From Gambelia wislizenii (Eukaryota; Chordata; Lepidosauria; Squamata; Crotaphytidae): a stretch of DNA of 64,000 nt. Under the pieces are notes generated by a model, which saw nothing but the letters and a program-made list of their open reading frames with translations, was not told the origin of the DNA and did no database searches. Positions 1 through 11,768 of the stretch are shown here, piece by piece. Within the stretch, counting starts at the first letter, position 1; each line of letters opens with the position of its first letter. A program made the position numbers and the translations under genes. Location of the stretch: contig JAUMIR010000001.1 of NCBI GenBank assembly GCA_030847615.1, forward strand, positions 291,550,187 to 291,614,186. Direction: 5' to 3'.

Positions 1-745
1 AGGAGGTGGTACTGACCACTTGCTCCATTTTGCCCTCAACCGGCCTCCCTGCCTTGCCAGCCAGTTGCACTGAAAGTCGACTCTGCCCCAGTCATCATGT
101 TCTCCGGATCTCTTTGCTGGACGTATGGCTGGTTTCATGTCTTTTGACTGCCTTCTCTGGTTCCTCTCTGCTGCCTGACTGACTATCCTGTCAAGGTGAT
201 GGGATATACAATCACTGGAAACTTATACTGTAAAGAGCTGGCATGGTATAATATGCTACAGCCTGCAAGGGCCTGCAGTGAGCAGGCTAAATGCAGCTGG
301 TTAGCATATCTAGATTATGTCTGAGAAACAGCCATGGGAAGGAGATGTGAAGGAGAAAGTCTTATTTGCATGGGGAAATGTGTGTGAGAACCACTAACTG
401 TATAACCCATTACTGTATTGTATCTGTACTGTATAACTAGACCACTCCACTCACTGTCTCAGAACTTGACTTGGATTTTGCTCTCAGACTGTGCATTCAG
501 TCTGGGCTGTACAGTGCAGGGCTGTGCTGTACATCATGCTGTATTACGTAGTCTGTATGCTAGGAATCTCAGACTCATTGTAAATATTACTCCAACATGC
601 TCTAGTAAAGAGAAGTAGTTTAGACACACATCTGTGTCTGTGTGCTCATTTCTTTGCTTGATGATTGCAACTCTGCTACAAAAATTTTGCTGCCTGGTCG
701 TCTTAATATTCTCAGAGGTACCAGTGCACTACCGTGATACACTCT
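1..745. other. Unassigned sequence at the left edge
   Basis: No gene or repeat family is recognised here. Short open frames occur on both strands but none resembles a known domain. It may belong to the decayed LTR retrotransposon that follows, since no other boundary is visible, but that is only inference. Confidence 0.4.
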
Positions 746-1115
746 TGATGGTCTGCAGCAGAGAGGAACTGGAGAAGACAGACAAAAGATGAGAAACCAC
801 CCACCTCTCCAGCCATGCCTCTTTTGGCTACCTTCTTTGGATCCTCTTTGTGGCCTGCCCTTGGTTGTACAGAGCAGAGAGGAGCTGAAGAAGGCAGCCA
901 AAAGACAAAAAATCAGCCACAGCAGAGGGATCTGGCAGAAGCCTGTCTACAATTGTACACTGTTTCTTCACTCACCACTTCTGACAGATTGCTCTGCTGT
1001 GGCTGGAGAGATGGCTGATTTCCCCTCTTTTGGCTGCCTTCTCCAGTTCTTGTCCATTGTGGACAACTAAGAGTGGGCCATGAAGAGGAACAGAAGAAGG
1101 CAGCCAAAAGAGCTG
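746..1115. repeat. Cluster of alternating inverted repeats
   Basis: A unit of about 40 bases containing GAAGGCAGCCAAAAGA occurs in forward orientation near 751-790 (diverged), 871-905 and 1083-1112, and in reverse orientation (TCTTTTGGCTRCCTTCT) near 804-845 and 1013-1043. Neighbouring copies can therefore pair into hairpins with loops of 50-60 bases. No coding capacity is evident. It sits just upstream of the gypsy integrase remnant and may be a local expansion within that element or an insertion into it. Confidence 0.55.
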
Positions 1116-1259
1116 GTGCTGTGGAAACAACACCCGGGAAACCTCTCCCAGGCCGCTGAGTCCATCTGTGCACAGAATAATCACAATAAGCTATGACATC
1201 AGCAAGGGAATATCCTGTAAAAGAAGCAGTGACACCCTAGAAAACAACAATCTCCATTG

Positions 1260-2172
1260 GCTTTATTAGGAACCTATCCTTGTCAGCTAGTCACACTACC
1301 ACCCATGTGGTAGTGGATTTATTTAGTAAGATGGCACATTTTATCCCCTGTTTAGGTGTGCCCTCTCCCAAGGACATCACCAACTTGTTTATTCAGCACA
1401 TCTTCCAGTTTCACATACTCCCAAGGGAATCATATCCAACAGAGGCCCAGTTCCAGCCCGGTTCTGCCTCAGTCTGCTCCAGCTGCTGGATATTAAGCCT
1501 TATCTCTCCTTGGCCTACCACTTGTTGTCAGATGGCCAGACAGAGTGAACCAATGCAATGATGGAGCAGTATCTCTGACTTTACACGACTACCTGTGGGA
1601 CAATTTGGTTGAGCTGTTGCTGTTGGAGGAGTTTGCCTGCAACTACTCCCTCCACACCTCAACTCAACAGGCCTCCTTCTTTGCCAACTTTGGTCTTGTC
1701 CCAAGCATGTCTTCTCAGTCTTCAGTACCTGCAGCATATCAATGGCTTCAGGAGTTACAAGCAATGCAATCACTCCTGAGTGAGCAACTGGACTTGGCCA
1801 AGCAGGAGTACAAACACTTTGCAGATCTTAAGAGGCAGCTGGGGGCCCCATCAAAGTCAGGGATCAGGTCTGGGTCTCCACTTGTCACCTTCCACATCAC
1901 CATCCATGTTAGAAGCTGGTTGCTCACTTTATCAGTACCTATCCCTTCACAGTAACAGTAGACCAGGTGCTGGACTCCCATATGCGCTGTGGTTGACTGC
2001 AGTACCAGATCGATTGGGCAGGATACAGAACAGAAGAGTGCTCTTGGGAAGATACATCAGATGTCCATGCTCCTGTATTGATGTCCATGCACTGGTTCCA
2101 CCAATGCTATCCCACTAAGCCTGGACCACCACCAGCCCTGGCCCAGGGGGATGGTCATGGGGAGGGAAGTGG
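1260..2172 (+). pseudogene. Ty3/gypsy integrase-chromodomain remnant
   Basis: This is the 3' part of a gypsy-type polyprotein, broken into several frames. The integrase core begins near 1,308 with a VVVD-FSKMAHFIP stretch, which holds the first catalytic aspartate. The second catalytic block is degraded near 1,430-1,450. The third block (SDGQTE, then MMEQYL) is readable at about 1,530-1,570 but is split by an in-frame TGA, probably a decayed CGA. A linker rich in AFA/Y-N-S-type residues follows at 1,630-1,830, then a DQVW motif near 1,870, and a chromodomain-like segment (QVLDSHM, a W-GY stretch, FHQCYPTKPGP) at 1,955-2,125. The chromodomain points to the chromovirus branch. No reverse transcriptase, RNase H or gag is visible upstream, so the copy is 5'-truncated or interrupted. 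It is not functional. Confidence 0.85.
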
Positions 2173-2759
2173 CATCATAACTCATCCCCTGGACAACTCA
2201 GATGAGGAGGAGGCAGAGTTCACAGAAGCTGCACCTCCTGATAGTGGGAATTCTCTCTGAGTCCAAAGAGATGAGGGCTTGGGACAACTGCTCCCCAGCA
2301 AGAGTTGGCAGAGGCTGGAGACACTGAAGATGACATGCCCCCATCCTTCACCAAATGAAGGAGTGAGAAATGCCAAGTCCAGCACTAGTTAAGTCATAGA
2401 TGCTGACCTAATTAGGCACTCGTTAAGCCTCTGTGGCCTTGAAGGAGCAGCCCATAAATCTCCCAGCAGTTCTCTCTCAGCCTTATTGCTATCAACTTTA
2501 TTATCTGTATTCTCTAGCATTCCTGTTTTTTGCATGACCTTGGACTGGCTACATTTTGGACTACTCTGTTAACTTTTTGCTGGCTCATGTACCTAGACTT
2601 CTGGCTTGTTGATATGATCTCTGGACTGGCTAACGACCTCCCTTGTGCTTCTTCCATTATCTTGTTCAAGTAACCCTTGACTGACCCAAACTGGACTCAA
2701 CAACTCCTACACACCAATTACCTGCTTCCTTGGCCACTTTCAGACTCGTATTCAGGACA
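2173..2759 (+). mobile_element. 3' LTR of the gypsy remnant
   Basis: About 587 bases follow the chromodomain and match, by eye, the reverse complement of 45,692-46,250 along nearly the whole length. The other copy begins TGTCATAACTCG; the same place here reads CATCATAACTC. This copy ends TTCAGGACA, so the expected TG...CA termini are partly decayed. The coding frame of the polyprotein appears to run on into the LTR, ending near 2,260 with an acidic stretch (NSDEEEAEF). The flank after the LTR is ATAAA. The 5' LTR partner is not in the window. Confidence 0.75.
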
Positions 2760-3449
2760 ATAAAACAAGGAAATTTGGACCATAGGTTACCCCTCTCCAT
2801 ACCATACTCATTTTTTAAAAAAAGCATATTACTGAAGTATTCTCATCTGTTGAGGGGTCCATCAACATGTCCCCATTTTGAGTTAACACTAGGGGCAATT
2901 GATCATTAACCTGAATTTCTTTGATTGCAGGGATATTAACCATAGCTTTTGGGGTTTAAACATAAGCTTTTAAAAGTTTAATTTGTGCTCAAACAGTGAC
3001 AGGTTTCAGTATCCAGAAAGGTTCCTGTGAGAAGATACAGTCTTTTGGGATGGTGCCTTGGTCCTAGTGCTTTAAGGGCTGTTGATCATAAGCAGGAATG
3101 TAAAGAATACACACATTTTTTTCCTCATCCTGAACAGGAAATGTATCTCAACACACTGAAATGCCCAGTCAGAAAAAAATGGTCAAGTACTGTGAAATCT
3201 TTTGCATTTCAGAACTTTATTTAAAAAAAAAGTTTTTAACAAGTTTATTTTTAAAAAAGTCTGTATGATTGTTCTGTACAGAAATTAGCATTTTGGGGAA
3301 AAATGTTTTCCATTCAAAAATATGGTTTTTCATTAAAATCAATTATTTTTGCATTAAAAACTATGTTCTTTCCATAGATCCTGGCTGGAATTCTGTTGAG
3401 CAGTTCTGAGTGGTAAACACCATGATTACATTGCTATGCAGTGAGTCCT
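2760..3449. other. AT-rich sequence, nothing recognised
   Basis: Contains several A or T homopolymer runs and no open frame of note. Confidence 0.4.
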
Positions 3450-3745
3450 GCCACGATTCCCCCAGTCCCTACTCACCCAGACGGCGGCGGCTGCAATCCA
3501 CTGGGGACTGTTCCCCTGTCAACCAGGAAGCAGCTAACTGACAGTCCCAGCCCCTCCTGTGAGTGATCTCCAGTGTGACAGTCAGAAGCAGGGGTGCTGT
3601 TGCAGTTCTCCCTTGTGCCAGATATACCTTGTGGGAGGAGGAGTGAAACAATTAGCTAGCTGCTTCCTTACTGGCAGGGGAACAGACTCCAGTGGCTTGC
3701 AGCAGCTGCTTCCCATAAGTGGCAATTGGGGAATTTCCAGAGTCC
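3450..3745. repeat. Long inverted repeat, MITE-like
   Basis: Two arms of about 60 bases, at 3,486-3,545 and 3,651-3,712, are inverted copies (GGCTGCAATCCACTGGGGAC pairs with the region around TCCAGTGGCTTGCAGCAGC). Weaker pairing continues outward to about 3,455 and 3,740. The inner 105 bases are unpaired. This looks like a palindromic non-autonomous DNA element. No clear target-site duplication was found. Confidence 0.55.
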
Positions 3746-6393
3746 CTAGGTATCCTCTAAACTAGGGACAACATAGGGATTGTGGATGCGAAAGAGTCAT
3801 GAGTGCATCGCTCTAGGATATGCATTGGTAATTGCTCAATAGGGTTCTGCAATTTTTTATTTTTTTGCAAGGGATATCTTGTAATGCAAAAGAACAATTG
3901 CAAATGCAAAAAAAAGCCCCTCTTGTAATGTTGGGCACTAGGGAGAAGACATTTGACATTCTTCTTTCTTGCATGTAAGAGTAAGATGTATGTCCCTATT
4001 TATAAACCATCACCAGCACTTGGAATTGTGTCTAGAAACAGGAGGGAAGACGGCATTGCCAAAAACCTCTTCCCTCACTATTCCACTGACAGAGGCCTCC
4101 ACTGGACCAAAGAACCTTCCATTAGTGGAGGATATCTGATGGATACACTCACCCACCCCCCACATTAATTACATTAAATGTGATTGGCTTTAATCAAATA
4201 GTGAACAAATCCTTTCCATAACCTTACCACCTTAGCCACAACCAAAACACTGATAAAGTAACAACTGCTCAGGGAATAATTACTTTGAAAATGTCAAAAT
4301 GTATGATTTAAAAAAATATATGTTGATGTACCTTTCATAACAAAAATGTCACATCACTGGGGAAAAAAATTTCTAGGATAGTAACAGGACCCAAACATTA
4401 CTTTTTATACCTGTTAATTGTTAATGGATTGAATTTTCAGAGAGCCATATTTATTTTCTGTGGAAGTAGATAAAGCTCTGCTCTGGGCAATTCTTTTCCT
4501 GCTTTTATAACCTGGTAATCAGACAATTAAGTTTAAAAGCTATATAATTCATTTAAGATGAAAATACAAATACACATATTAGCTGAAGTGTGATTACAGC
4601 ATTTAAAATGGATATCATTGCTTGTAAATCCAGTTTTAGTTCTAAAATGTTTATTAATGTTTATCAAGTGTTAAAAAATAAACATTCCTAGAAAGACGTA
4701 GAACTATGCCTTCTACCTATAATGCCTAATTACTGTGAAAATTGAAACTTAAGACCACTAGGTGGGGTTGTAAACAATAAAGTATTTGTTGCTTTTTAAT
4801 GTTTTGCTGAAGCTGCACCTTGCCAGAAATGTAAGACAAACAATGGTGAATCTGTAATGCAGCCTGTAAATACGGCTTTTCTAACAAATTGTATTTACTG
4901 CTAAATTCTGCCATTAGATTAATAAACCTTGTAAAATTATTCATAGTTAGGAAGAAAGTATTTCATGCTCAGTCGATTTCTTATAAACCGTACAATACCA
5001 TTGAAGTCTCTTTCCTCCTCCACCACTCCTGTGTCTATTTTTCTCATTCATGACATGCGTCTGTTCCCCTTTGTTGTATGGATGTATCAGCCTCCAATTT
5101 GACACAGAGAAATCAGCAACTTGGGACAGTTATAGAAATAATTTTTACCCTCTTTTTGTCATAATTTATAATTTAGTATAAAAGAAAGCACCCATCTGTT
5201 CTGTGCATGCCTAAACACAAAATAAGGTATTTTTTTTAAAAAAAATATATGTAGCATTAACTTAAAAAAAAAAGAGCTGACAAAGCCATGGACAAACAAA
5301 GCATATCAAGCTATTCTCAGTAATCTGAATCTGACTTTAAATACCTTCCTGAGAAATTGCTTTGTTGCAAAAACATCATACTGCTGTGTTGTGTAATTTA
5401 TGCATTCTTTCCCAGTGTAATGTGAAGAGGACAAGGTCACTTTTTACATCACTTGAATGATTGAGTGTATATTCTGGGGCTAAGATACTCTCTTTCTTTC
5501 TTGAATGTCCAGGCTTCTGTCTTTTAATAAATCTAGGAGGTCTCTTCTGCCTCCCTTCTCTTTCTTTCCACTGCCTTGCACATATAAAGCATGTAGCTGT
5601 GTAGCTGCTGGCGAAAACACCCGTTTCATTGTTTGTATGTCATTATCAATGTTGAAGATTGTCTTTGCAGCTCAGAAAAGACTTTCTATCAAGCAAGAAT
5701 CATAATGGTTGGCATTCCCCTCCTCCCACCTTCTGGGTCTCAATCAATTAGGCCCCAGCTATCTTTGAAATCCGTCATAGGTTTTTCAGTTGTCCACTGA
5801 ATCTTTCTCAAGATCATCACTCTTCCTCAGCTCAGGTTGTAATAGAAGAACTTAGCATATTGCTGAACAAGGAATATTTGGTCTGAATTTAAATAATGTG
5901 TTGCACTGTACAGGGAAAACATTCTTTGCATGTTTGAGAGTGGCTGTGCTGAACTGCAGATTACTGCTTATCTGTGACATTTAAGTCCTTAGGTCAATTA
6001 TATTTTAGGACAAGCAAAATAATAACAACACAACGACAATGCTTCTGTTAAATGTTCAGCATATCACTATATTGCATTCTTGGTCATTTGTTTACTTCAG
6101 AGATGCTTGTCCTACTTATAACGTTCAAGGTAGCAGTGATTATTTATTAATGTATTCCTTCCTATATTAAGATAATTTGATTAATTCTGTGTACAGGAGA
6201 CAACTATAAGGGCAGTTACATCTTACTTTAACCATGCCAAGAGAGGAGTTTCCTCTGCTGCACTTGGAGCAGTAGGCTAACCTGGTATGTATAGGTCAGG
6301 CTGTGTTACATGCTTAATTTTGTTCTGCAACCGAAAATAGCAGTTGGAGGGCTGAGGACAAATGGCCAAGGGGGTTGCCACTGCTGTCCCTCT
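3746..6393. other. AT-rich sequence without recognised features
   Basis: About 2.6 kb with short open frames only. No LINE, SINE or MITE signature was recognised. It may be old unique sequence or repeats too decayed to see by eye. Confidence 0.4.
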
Positions 6394-6801
6394 GCATACC
6401 CTCCAGTAATTCACAATGAAAACCAGGAGACAGGTACAGCCAAGTGACATCAGAGTGTGGTCAAGATGGCAAACGGTATTAATGAGGAAGGGCACACAAG
6501 CTAGGAAAAGCTGTAGCAGTTTGCTTTTCCTCAGCCTACTAGGAAGGGCAAGATTTCACCCCTCCTCTCTCCCCCCCCCCACTGCTGAGTTAATTGACTG
6601 CAAACTACTTTTACACTATGAACTGCAAACTACTTTTACACTATGAACTCAATTTGCAGCAGTTGAAGTAAACTGGGGACAAAGTGGGCAAATGAGAGGA
6701 GGAAAGAGAAACGGGAACATTTTAAAATAAGGTGAAAAAGTGGGACAACAGAGCATTAATTGACGCTGTCCCTGGCAAGTCAGGACAGTTGGAGGGTATG
6801 C
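6394..6801 (-). mobile_element. MITE of a three-copy family (408 bp)
   Basis: The element starts and ends with the inverted repeat GCATACCCTCCA / GGAGGGTATGC. Read on the minus strand it matches sequences at about 10,340-10,620 and 28,946-29,240, sharing segments such as AAAGTAGTTTGCA, CAATTAA and CCCAGTAGGCT. This copy also carries a direct tandem duplication of about 25-30 bases at 6,597-6,650 (CTGCAAACTACTTTTACACT twice). It has no coding capacity. The terminal repeats suggest a non-autonomous DNA transposon; the superfamily is unresolved. Confidence 0.6.
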
Positions 6802-8811
6802 TTCTGCCCGCTCCGGGATCTACACACTCCCTGCCCTGGTCACATTGTCTCCTATCAAAGTACTTAAAATGATGTTCACACCAAGAAATGTCATCCCTCT
6901 CTCACACAATCCACCCCTGCAACAATAGTAAAGAGCAAACCAAGAAGCATAGTAATGAGAAAAATGACCACAACACAATCTTAGAATTAGCATGAAGGGG
7001 AGATTTTAACATCATCAAAATTCCACCAGGTGTGAAATCCTTTTCCTACCTTCCTATATAACAATTTTTTTTTATTTTTTTTTAGTTAAGTGTTCTGTGT
7101 TGCCACAGAAGTTAATAACTGGATTTCTCTTGGCTGGACAGTCCAAAAAGGCAGGTGGGCTTTGTTTGCCCAGCATATTTGTAGAAGCAAACACTGAGAA
7201 CAGGACAATGTGGGAGCCCCTCTACCTAGTTGAAACAAACAGAAAAATATCTTAATAAAATCTACATGACACACAGCACTTAGGAAAGCTACCAGCACCT
7301 TGAACTGGGTTGGGAATTATACTGACAAGCAAGCCAAAATGACTCTAATGCATTCACAGTTGCTTTTGTCTTTTTTTTTTTTTAAAAAAGGACAAAGTGT
7401 AGAATTTTTTCAAGCTTGTGAGCCATTTTCAAGGGCAGCCTATATATTTCTTGCCATCATCAAAACAATATTGTTACTTTCAATAATGGGCATGAAGACT
7501 GGGAAACAGAACCTTTCTGAAGGCTGCTCAAAACTCTGTAGTAATATGGGGCATGCATTATTGCTGAAGCTAATGATTTTTCTAAAAATTGTCAATGATT
7601 TAATTTTATTTTTGTACAGTAGTTGCACATTCTCTAATTAGTTTGTGTGAGCTGAGATCCAAACATCTTCCTTGAAGAGAGTGCTTCTGTTACAGACATA
7701 ATACAATTTCCCAACACTGAAACAACAATATAGGAAAATTAAATTCTTCCCCTAGTATCAGTAGCACTATCTTTGCTGATCTGATTACTCTCTGGAAGGA
7801 AGTTGTGGGAATGCCTTTTAGATAATGACAGAAAATGTAAGAAACAAAAGAAACAGATTCTTTGCATTCGAGCCTTGCCTGTTGTGTCCTTCCTGCACAG
7901 GAACAGGATACAAAATTCTGGTCCTTCTGAGTGAAAGAGACAAAACTGTCCAGTAAAACCATGTATTTTTATAGAAATGTGTTTATTGAATTATTTACTG
8001 GATGAACACCAGTCCACCCACCACTGGAAAATGTAAATGAATTTTGAGGGCTTTAACTCACTCCTCCTGGATTTCTGCCTTGATTCGTTAAAAGCCTGAG
8101 GAAAGAGAGACAGGAACCCATCTTAAGGAAGCCAGGAGAGTGTCAAAATATTATGCTGTCTGAGGTGAAAGATAAGATAATGCCTGCTTCCCTATTCCAC
8201 ATGTTGAAACTGACTAGGACAGCCAGTTGGATACTTGTAATGGAGTAGCACCAACCTCCATCACACCTGAAGTCGGCCAGTTAAGGGTAACAGGAAAGGT
8301 TTGTGGCAAAGACAGCTCTGGTCTACAACAGAGGGGAAGGGCCAGGAGACTCAGACAGAATAGTCAAGAAACTGTTGCCTGATGTAGTTGCATCACTCTG
8401 CTAATGGTAGGGCTGGCCTAGAAAGTGTCAGTCTGTTTGACAGAAGAGATTTTCATTGCTTTACATAGCAATATGCATCTAGTATTACCCAACTACAGCA
8501 TGGTTCTTCTTCCAAGACTGTATTCTACAGTGAACACTGTCTCAAAAATATTAGATATAGTAGTTTTCACTATGTAAAATGTGATGAAGTTGAAAATGAA
8601 ATAACAAACGGAAGAATATTTCTTGTGGGTAGTATAACTGGGGAAGTCATGAGGTATTGAGTATGTAATAGCAAACCTATAAAGAAACTGATAGTTAAAA
8701 TGGTATACTGTTATGTCAATGAGTTTATCTGAATAGGTATGTGTTACAGCTATTAATACTTAAATAAATATATTTTTTAAAATGATATCCCATTCTGTAA
8801 TGTTTGGTTTA
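6802..8811. other. Unassigned sequence
   Basis: About 2 kb with no recognised repeat. Overlapping open frames of 60-113 codons near 7,300-7,960 lie on both strands in AT-rich sequence and show no domain. I regard them as chance. Confidence 0.4.
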
Positions 8812-9040
8812 AGTGCCAGTGTGGTGTAGTGGTGGGAGTGTTGGACTAGACTTTGGGAGAGCAGAGTTCAAATTCCTATTCAGCTGCAGATACCTTGGGG
8901 GAACTTTGGGGAAGTCATATTCTCTCAGCCTTGGAGAAAAGCAATGGCAAGCCTCTTCTGAATAAACCTTGCCAAGGAAACCTTTTGATAGCATTGTCAT
9001 AAATTGGAATTGACTTGAAATCGAATAACAACAGCAACAA
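8812..9040 (+). mobile_element. tRNA-derived SINE, Sauria type
   Basis: It begins with an A-box-like segment (GTGTAGTGGTGGGAGTG) and has a B box (GTTCAAATTCC) near 8,867, as in a tRNA-type RNA polymerase III promoter. The body (CTCTCAGCCTTGGAGAAAAG, GGCAAGCCTCTTCTGAATAA) and a tail resembling the 3' end of RTE-BovB (CATAAATTGGAATTGACTTG, then a CAACAG-rich end) match the family at 26,908-27,139 and 53,665-53,888. Such SINEs use BovB machinery for mobilisation and are abundant in squamates. Confidence 0.85.
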
Positions 9041-9129
9041 CATGTCAGGATTAGAAATTGTGCTGTTATCTCTGCGAGAGACGCTAGCACTACAAGAAAA
9101 TCATAGTAAGGACATTCATACTTTTTATT

Positions 9130-9258
9130 GGCTAGAATCCTGTTGGTTAGTTCCAAGTAGAGTGTACCCATTCAAACAATTGTGGCATAGTATGTCAACA
9201 CATAGATAAATTTAAGTGATTCAATAGGTCTACTCCAGTCAAGACTACCCAAAGGATT
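9130..9258. repeat. Short interspersed reptile repeat
   Basis: The segment from GAATCCTGTTGGTTAGTTCC to CAATAGGTCTACTCCAG also appears, split by insertions, around 26,850-26,905 and 27,745-27,790. No coding capacity. It is probably an old non-autonomous DNA element. Confidence 0.5.
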
Positions 9259-9273
9259 TAGGTCAGTATAAGG

Positions 9274-9409
9274 CAGTGGTTCCCAAACTTTGGTTCTCCA
9301 GATGTTTTAGACTTCAGCTCTCAGAATCCCTGACTGTTGGCCAAGTCAGCTAGGGCATCTGGGAGCTGAAGTCGAAAACATCTGGAGAACCAAAGTTTGG
9401 GAATCACTG
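9274..9409. mobile_element. hAT-type MITE with perfect 8-bp duplication
   Basis: A 136-bp palindromic element starts CAGTGGTTCCCAAACTTTGG and ends with the inverse of this, ...CCAAAGTTTGGGAATCACTG. It is flanked on both sides by GTATAAGG (9,266-9,273 and 9,410-9,417), a perfect 8-bp target-site duplication. The CAGTG terminus plus 8-bp duplication is diagnostic of the hAT superfamily. No transposase is encoded, so it moved in trans. Confidence 0.9.
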
Positions 9410-9417
9410 GTATAAGG

Positions 9418-10339
9418 GAAGGCTGGTTTCTCAAGAGATTGCCAAAAAGAAGCCAATTTATTGAGCAGGTGCTCATTCATGGAATTTCACAAGAGATCCT
9501 GATATCATCATCTTCTACAATCCAAATTTCTTCTGTAACCTTATTATCTTTTCCTATATTTTTTTATAAGGACCTTGTGGAACTCAGTGGTTCTTGCTTC
9601 CATTATAACCCAAATAGGACCAGCCTGCCAATAGAGCAGGGATAGAGAATGAATGGATTGCAGAATCGTATGGAAAACATCTGAAGCACCAAAAGTTCCC
9701 AATTCCTGTAGTTCAGATTTTGCTTAGCCTGGTTCTTCCCACATAGAAACTGAGCTCATTGTCTTGCAGATATGACATGGGCTAAATACACCATCTTATT
9801 TGAAAAGTGTATTTAAAAATATGCAGTCACTTAACATATGCATGATTAATAATAATAAAAAGGGGACAGTGTTGAAAGGTCTTAGATATTCATAAAAAGA
9901 ACATTAACAATGACCATTTAAAAATAAAAATTAAATTATGTGACTATCCAACTCATGTGGACCCATAGCCTATCATGCTATGCTCTCTACCATTTGAAGG
10001 CCATCAGATTACATGGAAGAAAAGCAGCCCCAATATATTCAGTCTTAAGACATAATTATAGTGAGTTAATCCTGTTAATGCAATTCACATGCTCAAGGTT
10101 TTTTGTTTTTTTTAATGTTAATAGCAGTCAGTGGGAGCTACAGTGACTTCAGGACCATGGTGAGTAGGAAAGGGAAGTTTAAATCTTTCCCTTTTTGCTG
10201 TGGTTCCAGTAAAAAGTTCCTTTCCAGAGCTGCCATTTGCATTTCAACGGAAGCTCCTGCTGGCATCAACTGAGGGTTTCCTTGAAAAAGAAATAGCAAC
10301 TGCAGGTAGGGGTTCTTTATCAGGACCATGGCAGAGCAA
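9418..10339. other. Unassigned sequence
   Basis: No gene or repeat recognised. CAGGACCATGG occurs twice in direct orientation, near 10,149 and 10,320. The block between may be part of an undefined repeat. Confidence 0.35.
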
Positions 10340-10620
10340 AATAGTCCCAGTTACCCCCTTTGTCCTCATCTTACTTCTATTTGTGCAAAATGAGTTAAAT
10401 GTGCAAACATAGTTTGCACTCAGTTACCTCAGCAGAGGGGAGAGAAGGAGAGGGGCAGAAGCTTGCCTTTCCCAGTAGGCTCAGGCAAAAACAAAATTCT
10501 GCAGCCTCTCCTAGCTTGTGTGTTCTTCCTCACTAATAACTTTTGCCATCTTGATCACGCTCTGATGCTACATGGCCATACATGTCCCATTTTTCATCTG
10601 TGAAATGTTGTAGGGCATGA
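10340..10620 (+). mobile_element. Second copy of the GCATACCCTCCA MITE family
   Basis: Shares AGTTTGCACTCAGTTA, TTCCCAGTAGGCTCAGG and GCAGCCTCTCCTAGC with the elements at 6,394-6,801 and 28,946-29,240. It ends near TTGTAGGGCATG, a decayed version of the terminal repeat. The left boundary is approximate. Confidence 0.55.
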
Positions 10621-10638
10621 GAGAGAACTGTCTATAGT

Positions 10639-10861
10639 CCCCTTCATGCACAGAATAATAGCACCATGCTGCCACTTTAATCACCATGGCTACATCCTTA
10701 GGAATCCTGAGACTTGCAGTTTAGGGAAGGGTATTTAGAATTCTCAGTCACAGAGAGCTCTAGTGCTTCCCTGAACTGCAAATCCTGGGATTTTCATAGG
10801 ATGTAGCCATTGCAGTTTAAGTAATACCATAGTGCTATAATTGTGTAGTGTGAAAGGGCTT
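10639..10861. mobile_element. Palindromic MITE, TTTCACACTAC family
   Basis: The ends are inverted copies: the left reads CCCCTTCATGCACAGAATAA and the right is the inverse of CCCTTTCACACTACACAATT. The inner halves are also inverted (CCATGGCTACATCCTTAGGA against ATAGGATGTAGCCATTGCAG). Related copies lie at 21,030-21,228 and 40,890-41,115. Non-coding. Confidence 0.65.
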
Positions 10862-11212
10862 CCAGTCATAGAAACCAGATTATGACAGAAAGCTGATCCC
10901 ATACCACTACATGCTATCCAAGCCCCCAGATCTGCTACTTGGTCACTCTAGAAGCTGTAAAGCTGAGGAAGGTTGCTACGCTCTCCCTGTGCAGTGAACT
11001 GATGGAGTACCTTCCTATCTCAGATACTTGCTCAGCCAAAATACATGGGCAAGTGTGTGTCTGACACCAAGTTCACATAACTGAAAATTACGTTGGATTA
11101 TCATCACCATGTGTGACAATCCATATCTGGGGTGAGATGCTGTGGTGAATCTGGGAGCCAATTTTCTGCCCTGGAATTTTGACACCAACTTTCAGAAATA
11201 TTCTAGATCTAG
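10862..11212. other. Nothing recognised
   Basis: About 350 bases without a recognisable repeat or reading frame. Confidence 0.35.
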
Positions 11213-11768
11213 GGTCCTGTCTATACGAAGAGGGGGGGGGGGAAATACAATCTCCTCTGAAAAAGCAGTCATTCACAGTGCTGCGACCTGTCTTAATGGT
11301 CAAAAGAGCCCCCCAAACTTCACATGCCCCCTAGCCAAGGTGGTGGCTGTGAGTGATTTACTTGTGCTTTTAAATGTGCTGCTGCCAAAGTTACCAAGAG
11401 AGAGAGAGAGAGTAAAAGATCACAGTTTTATCGACTTACCAGACCCTTGCTTCAAAAAAATCCAACATGGGAGCAGCAGGCACTTTCCCTGTTTGCTAGC
11501 CCCACCCTGAGGCTCGTCCAGCCAATCAGCTTACTCTGCCTGGTCGCAGCAATGCAAATGTGACTGTCCTAATGATTGCACATTCACATCCCTACAGAGA
11601 TTTTCAAAAATTCTGAGAAAAACTCTGAAGGCTTCCCTTCAGAGCTTTATGGTAGATTTGACTGCTCCCCTTCTGAATGAGATGTATTGATGCAAATTTC
11701 TATTTGAACAGATTGCCTTCCATGCAATTGCCATCTGGATTATTTTCACCATTTGGACAGGACCAAAA
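11213..11768. mobile_element. Large MITE, GGTCCTGTC family
   Basis: The left end reads GGTCCTGTCTATACGA and the right end is the inverse of GGTCCTGTCCAAATGGTG, so the outer nine bases are perfect inverted repeats. The interior matches 49,114-49,707 in opposite orientation (CAATCAG, GCTAGC, CCAACATGG blocks). The right half is shared with 36,450-36,737 and 57,000-57,482. About 556 bases, non-coding. No duplication of target was resolved, so the superfamily is open. Confidence 0.6.

Noticed and set aside
8812..9040. tRNA gene suggested by A and B boxes
   Set aside because: The boxes belong to a SINE with a long body and BovB-like tail; no cloverleaf can be formed.
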